Source: Candidatus Lutacidiplasma silvani
GTDB taxonomy: Archaea > Thermoplasmatota > Thermoplasmata > Lutacidiplasmatales > UBA184
Reading direction: 5' to 3'
Length of the DNA stretch: 64,000 bases
NCBI GenBank assembly: GCA_022750295.1
Contig: JAKIVZ010000006.1
Coordinates: 1-64,000, forward strand
In this document: one piece after another, positions 16,792 through 25,416 of the stretch
How positions within the stretch are numbered: the stretch's first letter is position 1
Layout: each line of letters opens with the position of its first letter
Notes under the pieces: model-generated
Seen by the model: only the letters and a program-made list of their open reading frames with translations
Databases searched by the model: none
What the model was told of the DNA's origin: nothing
Program-made: the position numbers and the translations under genes

Positions 16792-16798
16792 TTAAGAA
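16792..16798 (+). promoter_or_regulatory. TATA element of the phosphohexomutase gene
   Basis: TTAAGAA is centred 27 bases before the GTG at 16822, the spacing expected when transcription starts at the start codon. It supports the GTG as the true start. Confidence 0.6.
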
Positions 16799-16821
16799 CT
16801 CCCTCCGCCCCCGGGTCGCCC

Positions 16822-18195
16822 GTGCGGCTGTTCGGGACGAACGGCATCCGCGAGGTCGTCGGGACCCGCGTGACGGCCCCGTTCGTCGCGTCGGTCGCCG
16901 GCGCGATCGCGCAGGCGATCGAGCCGGGCGCCCCGGTCATCGTTGGCTGGGACGGGCGGACGTCGAGCCCGGCGATGGCCCGGATCGTCAGCGCAGCGCT
17001 GGCGATGGGGGGCCACCGGGTCACCGAGGTCGGGCTGCTCCCCACACCCGCGATCCAGTACAACATCTCGAAGCTCGGGGGTCAGCTGGGCGTCATCGTC
17101 ACCGCCTCGCACAACCCACCCGAGTTCAACGGTCTCAAGTGCATCGCCGCCGACGGGCTCGAGGTCCCCCGCGAGTTCGAGGAGAAGATCGAGGCCGCGG
17201 TGGCCGCGAATCAGGTTCGCGCCGTTCCGTTCGACCAGGTCGGGGAGATCCGCTCCGACTCGCACGGCGCGGGCCGGTACGTCGAGGGGATCCTCGGCCA
17301 GGTCGACGTGGCCGCCGTCGCTCATCGGAAGTTCACGGTCGTCCTGGACTGCGGCAACGGGGCTTCGATTCCCACGAGCCCCGCCCTCCTCCGGAGGCTC
17401 GGCTGTCGGGTCGTCACGCTCAACGGCCACGTCGACGGCACGTTCCCGGGCCACCTCTCCGAGCCGACGGAGACCAACCTCGCCGACCTGATGCGGACCG
17501 TGCCCGCGGTCGGGGCCGACCTGGGGATCGCCCACGACGGGGACGCCGACCGGGCCGTCTTCGTGGACGGGAAGGGGCGGTACGTCCCCGGGGAAGAGAC
17601 CCTCACGCTGCTCGCCCGCGAGGCCGTCCGGAAGGCGAAGGGAGGCACCGTGGTCACCCCGGTCTCCGGTCCGCAGAGCGTCGAAGACGTCGTCCGCCCT
17701 CTCGGCGGCGAGGTCGTCTACACCCGGGTCGGCTCGCCGGTCGTCACGCGGGAGATGCTCCGGCGCCACGCCGTCTTCGGGGGCGAGGAGAACGGGGGTT
17801 TGATCTTCCCCTCGTTCCAACTGGCCCGGGACGGGGCGATGACCGCCGCGGCGGTCCTCGACTACCTGGCGCGCAGCGGGGAAACGCTCGCCGAGGCCCT
17901 CGCGACGCTCCCGAGATATGCCCTCGTGAAACAGAAGGTCGAGTGTCCGATCGAGGTCCGCGACCGAGTCCTCGAGTCCATCGCGAAGGGCGTGGGAAGC
18001 GAGGGAGCCCGCGTCGAGACTATCGACGGCTTGAAGGTGTTCCATTCGGACGGCTGGGTCCTCCTGCGACCGTCCGGGACCGAACCGCTGATCCGAGTGT
18101 TCGCCTCGGCCAAGGAGCGCGCGCGCGCCGAGGCGCTGGCCCAGGACGGCGTCGGCCGGGTCCGCGACGCGATCGCCAAGCTCGGGACTCACTGA
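16822..18195 (+). CDS. glmM: phosphoglucosamine mutase / phosphomannomutase
   Basis: The 457-residue enzyme belongs to the alpha-D-phosphohexomutase family. The active-site phosphoserine loop is TASHNPP (S96), the Mg-binding loop is DGDADR (D239, D241, D243), the sugar-specificity loop is GEENGG (~321-326) and the phosphate-binding loop is RPSGTEP (~416). The opening MRLFGTNGIREVVG is typical of archaeal enzymes annotated GlmM. It would interconvert hexose or hexosamine 6- and 1-phosphates for UDP-GlcNAc or other sugar nucleotides used in glycan and lipid synthesis. Sequence alone does not separate the GlmM from the ManB role. The frame is open far upstream, but that part is the reverse of the tRNA methylase gene. 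Confidence 0.92.
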   Translation: MRLFGTNGIREVVGTRVTAPFVASVAGAIAQAIEPGAPVIVGWDGRTSSPAMARIVSAALAMGGHRVTEVGLLPTPAIQYNISKLGGQLGVIVTASHNPPEFNGLKCIAADGLEVPREFEEKIEAAVAANQVRAVPFDQVGEIRSDSHGAGRYVEGILGQVDVAAVAHRKFTVVLDCGNGASIPTSPALLRRLGCRVVTLNGHVDGTFPGHLSEPTETNLADLMRTVPAVGADLGIAHDGDADRAVFVDGKGRYVPGEETLTLLAREAVRKAKGGTVVTPVSGPQSVEDVVRPLGGEVVYTRVGSPVVTREMLRRHAVFGGEENGGLIFPSFQLARDGAMTAAAVLDYLARSGETLAEALATLPRYALVKQKVECPIEVRDRVLESIAKGVGSEGARVETIDGLKVFHSDGWVLLRPSGTEPLIRVFASAKERARAEALAQDGVGRVRDAIAKLGTH

Positions 18196-21100
18196 TCGGC
18201 CCGACGGCGAGAGTTCCGCCAGACCACGACGGCCACACCGACGGCCGCCACCACGGCCGCGCCAGCCACGATGCCGACCTCCTCGCCGGAGAGAGGCGCC
18301 GTCCCCGACCCGGGCGCCTCGGGCTGGACCGTCAGATTGAGCCTCAGAGGCAGGCTCGACCCGGCGCTGTCGTTCACCCAGACCTCGAACGGGTCAATTC
18401 CGGTCCCCGAGAGGGTGACGTTCACGAAGCTGAACGGTGAATCCGTCCCGGAAAACGTCGGCCCCGACCCGTTGGCGAACCGCCAGCTGAAGGTGTAGGG
18501 CGGAAGACCCCCGGTCACGGCAGCGTGCAGCGGCACGGTGGTACCCGTCACGACGGCCGGCCCGGTGGGCGGATCGGTCGTCAGCGTGCCCGTCATCGGC
18601 GCACCCACCCCGAGGGCGACCGAGCTGGTGGCAGTAATCCCGAAGGCGTCGATGACCCCGACCGTTGCGGTGTACGCCCCGGGGCTCGGGAAGACGTGGA
18701 TCTCCGAGAGGAGCGACCCGGCATCGACCGCGCCGACCGGAGCGGAACCGTCCCCGAACTCGAACTCGTACGAGAACGGCGGGATACCTCCCGTGACGTT
18801 CGCGGAGACGCGGAGACTCCGGGCCAGCGAATCGGTCCGGTCGGGCGCAGCCGACAGCCCGACCGCCACCGTCGGCACGACCGCGAACGGGACCGACCCT
18901 TCGGCCCTCGATCCGTTCTGGTCCGTGACGACCACGGTGACCGTGGAGGACGACGGCCCGCCCGGGCGGCAGACGAGCTGAGCCGTGTCGGCCGTCGCGC
19001 ATCCCGGGGGAAGCGCGGAGTAGGTGAAGCCCAGCGGGGGAACCCCTCCGCCCGCTAGTGCGTGGAAGACGACCGGACTGCCCACCTCATCGGTGCCGAT
19101 CGGAGCGCCGCCGTCTCCGAGGTTGGGCGCCGTCCCGAACGGCACGAGCCCGGCCACCTGGGGAACCCGAGAGAACGCATCGAGCGTCCCCGATCCGTAG
19201 TCGGAGACGACGACCTCGTCCCCGACCGGGTCCACCGTGACTCCGTCCGGGTCCGGTCCGACGACGAGCGTCAGCGGCGGCCGCGTGAGCGCGGAGGCGG
19301 CGGTCCCGTTCAGGACGAGGAGAGTCCCGCGGGCGGAGTCGGTCACGAGAAGGTCGTCGCGCCCCGGGTCGAACGCGAGATACGACGGCGAGCCGCCGAC
19401 CGAGGTGGACGCGACGACGGTGCCATTCGTCACGTTCACCGCGACGACGGTGCCGCTCCGCTCGGCAACGTACGCGTCGCCGTCGACTGGATCGAACACA
19501 ACCGCAAGCGGGACGGCTCCCGAGTGGGCTGCGCCCGGCCCGCCGATCGCAACGAATTCCGAACCTGCCGTTGACTCGTTCACGATCCAAAGGCCGGAGA
19601 CCCCCGCCGCGGCCAGGTCCGGCTCGAGGAGGAGCACGGTCCCGAGCGCGGAGTCCACGGCCAGCGGCTCTATCGAACCGCCCCAAGGGACCGTCGGAGG
19701 GGTCGCGTTCCAGTGCGACGCCAGGGTCAGGTTCGCCGTGTCGAACCCGGCAAGCTGCCCGGTGGCCGATCCGTAGTAGACGAGCGAGCGCGTCGAGTCG
19801 TCCGCGAGGCCCACGGGTACGAACGGAATCGAGAGGTTCGCCAGCCACCGGCCGTCGTCCCCGGCGAGAGCCGTACCCCCCGTCCCCGCCTGCTCCGCCG
19901 TGAACAGACGCGCGGTGGTCGGGTCGTAGGCCAACCCGACCAATCCGGTCCCCGCCGGCGAGAACTTCGGCGCCAGGGGGGAGAACTCCGTGGGGGCGAC
20001 CCCCGAGGCTGGGTCGATCGCGTCGAGAACGTCGGGACCGGTCGAATTTCCGAGTCCCCCGGCGAACGAGTTCACGACGGAGATTCGCCCGTCGGCTCCG
20101 TCGTACGCGCCTCCTCGCGGCCCGGCACCGAACGCCAATGTTCCAACGGTCCCACCCTGGGAGAGGTTCACGGTGCTGAGGAACACCTGGCCGAGCCGTC
20201 CGATGTAGTCGGTGTCGGTGGCGACGTCCTCCGCCTGCGTGACCGGCCGACCGGCGAGCTGGCAGACGGCCGTCCACCCATTTCCGCTCGGGTCCCAACG
20301 GTCGAGCTGTCCACCGGTTGCGTTGGGTCCGTACGCCGTGACGTACACCCCCAACGAGTCGGGGTCCGCCAGCACCGACGAACCGGCCTCCCCAGCCGGC
20401 AGGGCAGTCGTGGAAACGACGCTCCCGTTGTTCGGGTCGACGGTGACGAGCTCGGTGTCCGCCGGCGCCCCCACTGTGGCGAGGATCAGGAGGTCCCCGT
20501 TCGCAGGGTCGATCGTCAAGGCATGGGGGACTGGGCTCCCCGGGAGCCCGATCGCGGGTCCCACCGGAGCATTGTCGGTGGCGTTGAGCACCGTCAAATC
20601 GTCGGAGCCGGAGTTCCCCACGAACTCCCGATCGTCGGCCGCGTCGTAGGTGACGGACGTTGGGTCTATGCCCACCGGAACGACCGCCCTCACCAACTCG
20701 GTGGCCGGGTCGACGACCGTCACATTGCCCGGGACCTCGGTGGCGGCGTCGACCGTCATCCACAGGTCCCCGGTGGCGAGATCGAGCCCGATATCGCTGG
20801 CGGCGAAGCCGACCGGGGTCGGAGCCCGGACGACGTCCCCGCCGGCCGTGTCGACGCCAAGGAAGCCATCGCCTGGAGTCCCCGGGATCGATTCGGTGAG
20901 AAACACCTGGGCCGTGCTGGCATCGTCCACCAGCGCGCTCACGTTGCCGAGTCCGGTGACCACGTCGGTGTCTCCGCTGGTCACGTTGCGGATCGTCACG
21001 TTGGTCGGCTCCCCGGCCGGGGCCGACGTGAACGCCACCCAAAGCGTTCCGTTCGCGGGAACGTACAGGAGTTGGTCGGGGCCGACCGAAAATCCCTGGT

Positions 21101-21452
21101 TGACCGCTCCCGGGTCGACCGACCCGTTCGCCAGCACCCAGGAGAACGCCACCGAGCCGAACGACCCGTTGTCGTCCGGAGCCGACGAGGGCGCCCTGGG
21201 CGCGCGGCTTCCTGCCGCGGGGGAGCCGATCGGCCGTGCCTCGACCGTCCCGGTGCCGGGAGTGGACGGGCCGCCCGGATGCGCGAGCGAGCGAGGGACG
21301 ACGGTCTCCCGGAGCGGAATCCCTGAAATCACGAAGAGGAGGACGAGGAGGAACCCCGCGCTCGCCGGGCCCCACGGCCGGCCGCTCGGGAGACGACGCC
21401 AGCGGGGAACGGAATCCACGGCACCTCTGGAGAACGCCGAGACAGCGTCCAT
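18189..21452 (-). CDS. large beta-propeller surface protein with PKD-like domains and C-terminal anchor
   Basis: The 1087-residue protein has a basic N-terminus and a signal helix (ASAGFLLVLLFVISGI). The central ~600 residues are repeated ~40-45-residue blocks (YDPTTARLFTAE, FDPVDGDAYVAERSGTVVAV, FDPGRDDLLVTDSARGTLLVL, VDPVGDEVVVSDYGSGTLDAF), the pattern of YVTN/NHL-type beta propellers. The last ~330 residues hold PKD/Ig-like repeats (GGIPPFSYEFEFGDGSAPV, GGLPPYTFSWRFANGSG), then a transmembrane helix (VGIVAGAAVVAAVGVAVVVW) and a short basic cytosolic tail. Many N-x-S/T sites suggest glycosylation. It is an outward-facing adhesin or S-layer-associated protein. ATG 21452 lies 26 bases after GATATTC. 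It converges with glmM, overlapping by 7 bases. Confidence 0.85.
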   Translation of the reverse strand: MDAVSAFSRGAVDSVPRWRRLPSGRPWGPASAGFLLVLLFVISGIPLRETVVPRSLAHPGGPSTPGTGTVEARPIGSPAAGSRAPRAPSSAPDDNGSFGSVAFSWVLANGSVDPGAVNQGFSVGPDQLLYVPANGTLWVAFTSAPAGEPTNVTIRNVTSGDTDVVTGLGNVSALVDDASTAQVFLTESIPGTPGDGFLGVDTAGGDVVRAPTPVGFAASDIGLDLATGDLWMTVDAATEVPGNVTVVDPATELVRAVVPVGIDPTSVTYDAADDREFVGNSGSDDLTVLNATDNAPVGPAIGLPGSPVPHALTIDPANGDLLILATVGAPADTELVTVDPNNGSVVSTTALPAGEAGSSVLADPDSLGVYVTAYGPNATGGQLDRWDPSGNGWTAVCQLAGRPVTQAEDVATDTDYIGRLGQVFLSTVNLSQGGTVGTLAFGAGPRGGAYDGADGRISVVNSFAGGLGNSTGPDVLDAIDPASGVAPTEFSPLAPKFSPAGTGLVGLAYDPTTARLFTAEQAGTGGTALAGDDGRWLANLSIPFVPVGLADDSTRSLVYYGSATGQLAGFDTANLTLASHWNATPPTVPWGGSIEPLAVDSALGTVLLLEPDLAAAGVSGLWIVNESTAGSEFVAIGGPGAAHSGAVPLAVVFDPVDGDAYVAERSGTVVAVNVTNGTVVASTSVGGSPSYLAFDPGRDDLLVTDSARGTLLVLNGTAASALTRPPLTLVVGPDPDGVTVDPVGDEVVVSDYGSGTLDAFSRVPQVAGLVPFGTAPNLGDGGAPIGTDEVGSPVVFHALAGGGVPPLGFTYSALPPGCATADTAQLVCRPGGPSSSTVTVVVTDQNGSRAEGSVPFAVVPTVAVGLSAAPDRTDSLARSLRVSANVTGGIPPFSYEFEFGDGSAPVGAVDAGSLLSEIHVFPSPGAYTATVGVIDAFGITATSSVALGVGAPMTGTLTTDPPTGPAVVTGTTVPLHAAVTGGLPPYTFSWRFANGSGPTFSGTDSPFSFVNVTLSGTGIDPFEVWVNDSAGSSLPLRLNLTVQPEAPGSGTAPLSGEEVGIVAGAAVVAAVGVAVVVWRNSRRRADQ

Positions 21453-21552
21453 CCCCCAGACGAAGGGCGGAGGGGAATATCTCTCCGAGCCGCGCCCCGT
21501 TCGAGGACGCGAAAGAGGGAAGCCCCAGTCGGCCTCGGCTCGCCGGCCACGC

Positions 21553-21628
21553 GGGCGCGTCGCACAGCTTGGACCAGTGCCCCGGATTCCTAATCCGGTT
21601 GACGTGGGTTCAAATCCCACCGCGCCCG
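21553..21628 (+). tRNA. tRNA-Arg (CCU)
   Basis: A full cloverleaf can be drawn. The acceptor stem is GGGCGCG/CGCGCCC (21553-21559 with 21621-21627), the discriminator is G, the D stem is GCAC/GTGC and the anticodon stem CCGGA/TCCGG encloses the loop TTCCTAA. The T arm GTGGG-TTCAAAT-CCCAC is canonical. The anticodon CCT reads AGG, hence arginine. There is no intron in the anticodon loop and CCA is not encoded. It sits ahead of a toxin-antitoxin pair. Confidence 0.95.
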
Positions 21629-21752
21629 TTCCGGCCCGAACGTGACACCTCGCCTCGCGGTCGAAGCTCGCGCGGCGGATTCGGAGGGGGCCTCGCTCGA
21701 CCAGGCGACTTTCCAACATGTTCCGCCGATAGGGATAAGTAAGGTTTTACCG

Positions 21753-21768
21753 CTCCGGGATTCCGGAG
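21753..21768. promoter_or_regulatory. inverted repeat upstream of the mntA/hepT genes
   Basis: CTCCGG-GATT-CCGGAG is a perfect 6-bp-arm inverted repeat ending 7 bases before the ATG at 21775. A TATA-like GATAAGTAAGG lies at ~21734-21744. The position fits an operator for autoregulation of the toxin-antitoxin operon, or an mRNA hairpin at the start codon. Confidence 0.45.
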
Positions 21769-21774
21769 ATAGCG

Positions 21775-22212
21775 ATGACGCCACGGCTCGTCCGGGTGGC
21801 TCACTGCTACCGCTGCGTGTACCGGTGGCGAATGCGCCGACGAAAGCCCACCATGTGTCCGAGGTGCAAGTCGAAGCTTTGGAATGTTCCGAAGATTCGG
21901 CCCGTGATTCTCGGTCATGGGCTCGGCATCGAGGAAATTCTGACCCCCCACCGGAAGGCCATCCTCCGGCTCGCTCGAAAGTACGGGGGTCGGAATGTTC
22001 GCGTTTTCGGGTCGGTGGCGCGCCGCGAGGCCGACGAGACCAGTGACGTGGACCTACTCGTCGATTGGGATCGGAACGTCTCACTCCTGGGCACCGCGGG
22101 ATTCCGGGTCGACCTGAAACGCCTCCTGAACCGCGAAATCGATACGGTCGAGGAGGACCTGCTCCACTGGGCGATTAAACCGCAAGTCCAGGCGGAGGCG
22201 ATCCCTTTGTGA
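21775..22212 (+). CDS. mntA: MntA-type nucleotidyltransferase (antitoxin) with N-terminal zinc ribbon
   Basis: The 145-residue protein has a zinc ribbon at its N-terminus (C11-x2-C14 and C28-x2-C31) and a minimal nucleotidyltransferase domain. The catalytic GSX10DXD motif is GSVARREADETSDVD (G79-S80, D91, D93), followed by LLVDWD with the third acidic residue. In MNT-HEPN systems this antitoxin inactivates the HEPN RNase by adding AMP to a tyrosine. Its stop overlaps the next gene (GTGA), so antitoxin and toxin are translated together. The zinc-ribbon fusion occurs in other archaeal members and may bind nucleic acid. It lies directly after tRNA-Arg, a common site for mobile defence modules. 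Confidence 0.88.
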   Translation: MTPRLVRVAHCYRCVYRWRMRRRKPTMCPRCKSKLWNVPKIRPVILGHGLGIEEILTPHRKAILRLARKYGGRNVRVFGSVARREADETSDVDLLVDWDRNVSLLGTAGFRVDLKRLLNREIDTVEEDLLHWAIKPQVQAEAIPL

Positions 22213-22580
22213 CCGGCCGGAGCACCGGACCACGAGTGCTCGTCGACGACATGGGGCAGTACGCGGAAACGATCCCCCACTGGGTCGCGAAAGGCCACGA
22301 CGCGTTCGTCGACCCCGAGACGGGCTGCCAAGCGACGATCGAGCGGCAGTTCGAGCAATTTGAAGAGGCGGCAAATCGACTTGGAGCTTCGTTTCAGAAG
22401 GCAAATCCGGGCATTCCTTGGTCGCCGATTTTTGAGATTCGGAACGACTTCTCCCATCCGTACGAGCGCGGCTACGACCGAGAACGGCTTTGGAGGTTCG
22501 TGCGCGACGAGCTCCCCGCGATTGCCCGGAAACTCCGGCGGCCGAATTTTCCCAACGGCGCCGACCGTCGTCGCGCCTAG
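22209..22580 (+). CDS. hepT: HepT-type HEPN RNase toxin
   Basis: The 123-residue mostly helical protein contains the HEPN active-site motif RNDFSHPY: R78-x4-H83-x-Y85, an exact RX4HXY. Arg and His form the RNase site, and the Tyr is the residue AMPylated by MntA in studied systems. The stretch NPGIPWSPIFEIRNDF is typical of DUF86/HepT proteins. Start is GTG 22209, overlapping the antitoxin stop. Known HepT toxins cleave tRNA or mRNA when released, acting in phage defence or plasmid maintenance. Confidence 0.88.
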   Translation: MTGRSTGPRVLVDDMGQYAETIPHWVAKGHDAFVDPETGCQATIERQFEQFEEAANRLGASFQKANPGIPWSPIFEIRNDFSHPYERGYDRERLWRFVRDELPAIARKLRRPNFPNGADRRRA

Positions 22581-22812
22581 TCCCCGCCGGCGTTTGCACC
22601 AGAGCAAAGTGCACCCTTTCAGCACGTCCGGGACCCACGACTGCTCGGGCCGGGACGCGGGAGCATGTTCCCACTAACCTGGGACCCGCACTGTACGGGG
22701 GGTCGAGCCCGCCCGAATCCATCCCGGCAGCGACGACCTCCCCAAGACGCGTCGGTCTCAAAATTGGTGACTGAATCCGCGCTTCGGTTCCTCCACCGGG
22801 GGAGCGGAACGT
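22581..22812. other. convergent intergenic region
   Basis: This gap of 232 bases separates the ends of hepT and the HTH protein gene. A GC-rich segment around 22680-22730 has short complementary runs, but no complete tRNA cloverleaf can be drawn and no credible coding frame is seen. Confidence 0.4.
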
Positions 22813-23862
22813 CTAGGCGCCCGACCCCTTGGGAAGTAGCCGATCGTACCGGTGGTCGATCAGAGTCCGGACCGACGGAGCCGGGACCTGGACCAGTTCG
22901 ATCCCCTCCAGGGACTCCTGCAACGTGGGAAGCACGGGTCGTCGGGCCTCCGAGGCTCCCGCCGGAGGGGGACCCGAACGGCCCAACGCCCCGAGCAGGG
23001 CCCGCGGGGTGTCCACCACGTAGAGGAACGGGAAGACCCGACACTCTTCCGTCAACGCCCGGAAGAGCCGCTCCGGCCGCGCACCCGACTTCCAGGCGCC
23101 GGTGATGAGGACAATCTGGTCGGCGGCATTCCCCTGGAACGGGGGGAGCCGACCCGGGTCGAGAAAGACCCGATGCAGGACGGTACCCTGGGCGACCATC
23201 CGTTGCTGGGAGAACGGGAGCCCGAGCGGGCCGACGAGGTGCGCCGCCCGACCCTCTTCCGGTGCCGCGAAGGGGCGGGCGAGGAGCTCGCTCGCCGCCC
23301 ACCGTTGGTGATTCGAGAGCGTCGTTGCGTCTTCGGGTTCTGGAGTCCCACCGAGGCCGCGCGGGTACGCGACCGTCCCTCCAAACTCCGTAAGGTGGGT
23401 CCAGAGCCCCTCGTAATCGAAGTACACCGGGATCGAAGGCGTGTGCAGGTCCGCAACGATCGACTCCTGCCAGGACGCGACTCGCCCGTCGAGCAACCGA
23501 CTCGAGAGCGCCCGGGCCGCCTCCGCTTCCCTCTCAACGAAGACCCCGAGGACGAGTTCGGTCCCGGCAGCAAAGTACACGCACGAGGGCACCGCCGACC
23601 ACCGCTGCGCGAGCTCGGGACCCCGGTCGACGAACGGTCGGGCCGCGAGGATCAGGGCGGCCCGGAACCCGAGCCGCTCCGGCTGCGGCACGTACCGGTC
23701 CCGGAGCCACCCCTCCGAGTAGGCTCGTCGTCGCGCGGCGTGGTAGGTCGACCGGGGAACGGCGATCCGTCGAAGCCGCTCGCGCTCGCTCGCCGCCGCC
23801 GAGCCGAGCAACCCGGCGATGACGCGGGCCTCCGCCGGCGTCAGGTCGCGCACCCGGTCCAC
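22813..23862 (-). CDS. winged-helix (Lrp/AsnC-like) DNA-binding protein, function unknown
   Basis: The 349-residue protein opens with a helix-turn-helix-like region, LTPAEARVIAGLLGSAAASE followed by RLRRIAVPRSTYHAARRRAYSEGWL (about 7-54), as in Lrp/AsnC or replication-type winged helices. The remaining ~290 residues contain a beta-rich region (FRAALILAARPF, VPSCVYFAAGTELVLGVFV) and a second block (ADQIVLITGAWKSG, CRVFPFLYVV) that I cannot assign. A perfect 17-bp palindrome lies 15 bases upstream of the start, suggesting autoregulation. The divergent neighbour, a secreted protein, is a plausible target. I infer a transcription regulator; a specific ligand cannot be named. Confidence 0.6.
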   Translation of the reverse strand: MDRVRDLTPAEARVIAGLLGSAAASERERLRRIAVPRSTYHAARRRAYSEGWLRDRYVPQPERLGFRAALILAARPFVDRGPELAQRWSAVPSCVYFAAGTELVLGVFVEREAEAARALSSRLLDGRVASWQESIVADLHTPSIPVYFDYEGLWTHLTEFGGTVAYPRGLGGTPEPEDATTLSNHQRWAASELLARPFAAPEEGRAAHLVGPLGLPFSQQRMVAQGTVLHRVFLDPGRLPPFQGNAADQIVLITGAWKSGARPERLFRALTEECRVFPFLYVVDTPRALLGALGRSGPPPAGASEARRPVLPTLQESLEGIELVQVPAPSVRTLIDHRYDRLLPKGSGA

Positions 23863-23876
23863 TTCCCGGAACCGTC

Positions 23877-23893
23877 ACGGCGTAGCACGCCGT
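23877..23893. promoter_or_regulatory. 17-bp palindrome upstream of the HTH gene
   Basis: ACGGCGT-AGC-ACGCCGT is a perfect inverted repeat with 7-base arms and a 3-base spacer, in the 114-bp divergent gap. It lies 15 bases before the HTH gene's start and ~85 bases before the secreted protein gene, whose TATA-like ACTTAAGA is near 23921-23928. It is a likely operator for the HTH protein. Confidence 0.55.
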
Positions 23894-23976
23894 ACAGCCC
23901 CTACGAATCGGGAGTGAACATCGACTTAAGACCCGTGGCCGCCAGTGGAGGAGTGTCTGAGGACCGGAGCCACTCA

Positions 23977-25404
23977 ATGTCTGCACGCACCGCGCGAGCC
24001 GTCGGGGCCGCCTTCGGCGCCATCCTCGTCCTCGCCGTCCTGATCATTCCGGCCGCCTCGGCAACGCCGGTCGGGGTGGCCCCCGCGTCCACCTCGGCCG
24101 CCGCCGCCGTGCAGGAATGGGGGTACGGCGGGAGTCACTGGGCGAACTCTACGGGCACCATCTCCAACGACACGACCGTGGCGATCCACGCGTACCTCGG
24201 AGTCCAAGTCGTCGTCCGCGAGGTCAACACGAGCGCCACGACGTTCGAGCTCACCGCGAACCGGACCATGGTCCTCGACTACTTCGCCCTCTATTGTCAC
24301 CCCAGTTGCACGAACCCCGGCGTCTCGGCGAACATCTCCGTGCGGGCCTGGGAGGTCGCCCGAGGGAGCGACAACTTCACGACGGCCGGCCAGGTCGTCG
24401 GGCCGAACGGCCCCGTGGCCGCCATCGCGCTGGTCAACTCGTCGGTATCGGCGTCCGCGAACCTGACCGAGTCGACGGCGTACAACGTGTCGGGTCCGTT
24501 CGCCACCCACCGGGGAACCCAGTACTTCTCGATCCACTCCTCGGCGAACGCCGCGGTATCTCTCTCGCCGGCCCTCGGGCTTGTTCCCGAGAACCTCTCC
24601 TCGACCCCGAATTGGGCCGCCGTGAGCGCCTTCGCCGCCCAGGGCGAGTGGTCGTGGGGCTCGGTGTACGCCCACGTCCCGCTTTCGGGGCTCCCGTCCC
24701 ATACCTCGGACTCCGGGAGCGGAGCCGTCAACCGCTCCGGCAACCTCACGCTGACCGGCACCGACCTCGGCCCGATCGGTCTCCGCGGAGGGCTCGCCGC
24801 GAGCGCCGTCCGGATCGCGATCGTCGGTCCGTTCGCGTTCCGCGACGGACTGATCTTGGTCCCCATCGGCGCCGACCTGTTCGGCGGCGGCGGGACGTGG
24901 CAGTCGGAAGCCCCGACCGGCCAGAGCGCGACGACCCAGGCCGTCGACTTCGCGGCCGCCGCCGGGTCCCGCCCGCTGATTCGCGCGTCCGAGACGTCGT
25001 TCGTCGGTAACTCCGCCGAGCCGGTGACGACCGCGGGCGTAGTCCCGATGGTCGCGGCCGAGCAGAGCGAGTACGCCAACGGAACGCTCCAGGCGGAGCC
25101 CGAGACGTCCTCGCAGGCGACTTCCCAATCGGCCTGCATGCTCGCGGGAACGTGCGCGACGACCTCCCCGGGCGGGCCGGCCAGCCACGCCCGGCTCGGG
25201 GGCGTCGTCGTTCTCACCATCGCGGTCGTCGGACTCACCGTCGTCGTCGTCGGGCTCGTGATGGCCCGCCAGCCGCCCCGGAAGGAGCTGCCGTCGCCCA
25301 ACTCGAACCTCTACCCTCAAGGACGGATTGTGCCGGTGGCCCCGCCCGCGAGGACCCCCGTGCCGCCCCCCGAGGCCGACGACCCGCTCGGCCACCTCTG
25401 GTAG
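23977..25404 (+). CDS. secreted surface protein with C-terminal membrane anchor
   Basis: The 475-residue protein starts with a clear signal peptide (TARAVGAAFGAILVLAVLIIPAASA, cleavage near A-S-A|TP). The exported part is rich in Ser, Thr, Asn and N-x-S/T sites and reads as beta-sandwich sequence; two cysteines in CHPSC and two in CMLAGTC may pair. Near the end is a transmembrane helix (GGVVVLTIAVVGLTVVVVGLVMA) followed by a Pro-rich cytosolic tail of ~45 residues. I recognise no enzyme motif. It is divergent from the HTH protein, which may control it. Confidence 0.8.
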   Translation: MSARTARAVGAAFGAILVLAVLIIPAASATPVGVAPASTSAAAAVQEWGYGGSHWANSTGTISNDTTVAIHAYLGVQVVVREVNTSATTFELTANRTMVLDYFALYCHPSCTNPGVSANISVRAWEVARGSDNFTTAGQVVGPNGPVAAIALVNSSVSASANLTESTAYNVSGPFATHRGTQYFSIHSSANAAVSLSPALGLVPENLSSTPNWAAVSAFAAQGEWSWGSVYAHVPLSGLPSHTSDSGSGAVNRSGNLTLTGTDLGPIGLRGGLAASAVRIAIVGPFAFRDGLILVPIGADLFGGGGTWQSEAPTGQSATTQAVDFAAAAGSRPLIRASETSFVGNSAEPVTTAGVVPMVAAEQSEYANGTLQAEPETSSQATSQSACMLAGTCATTSPGGPASHARLGGVVVLTIAVVGLTVVVVGLVMARQPPRKELPSPNSNLYPQGRIVPVAPPARTPVPPPEADDPLGHLW

Positions 25405-25416
25405 CGCGGACCGGCC

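Noticed and set aside
15304-16821. Apparent 500-residue N-terminal extension of the phosphohexomutase
   Set aside because: It is the reverse reading of the tRNA methylase and Mut7-C genes; the enzyme begins with the canonical RLFGTNGIR at GTG 16822, with a TATA element 27 bases upstream.
22665-22760. Possible tRNA-like or structured RNA in the hepT/HTH gap
   Set aside because: A T-arm-like run is present, but no acceptor, D or anticodon stem can be completed on either strand.
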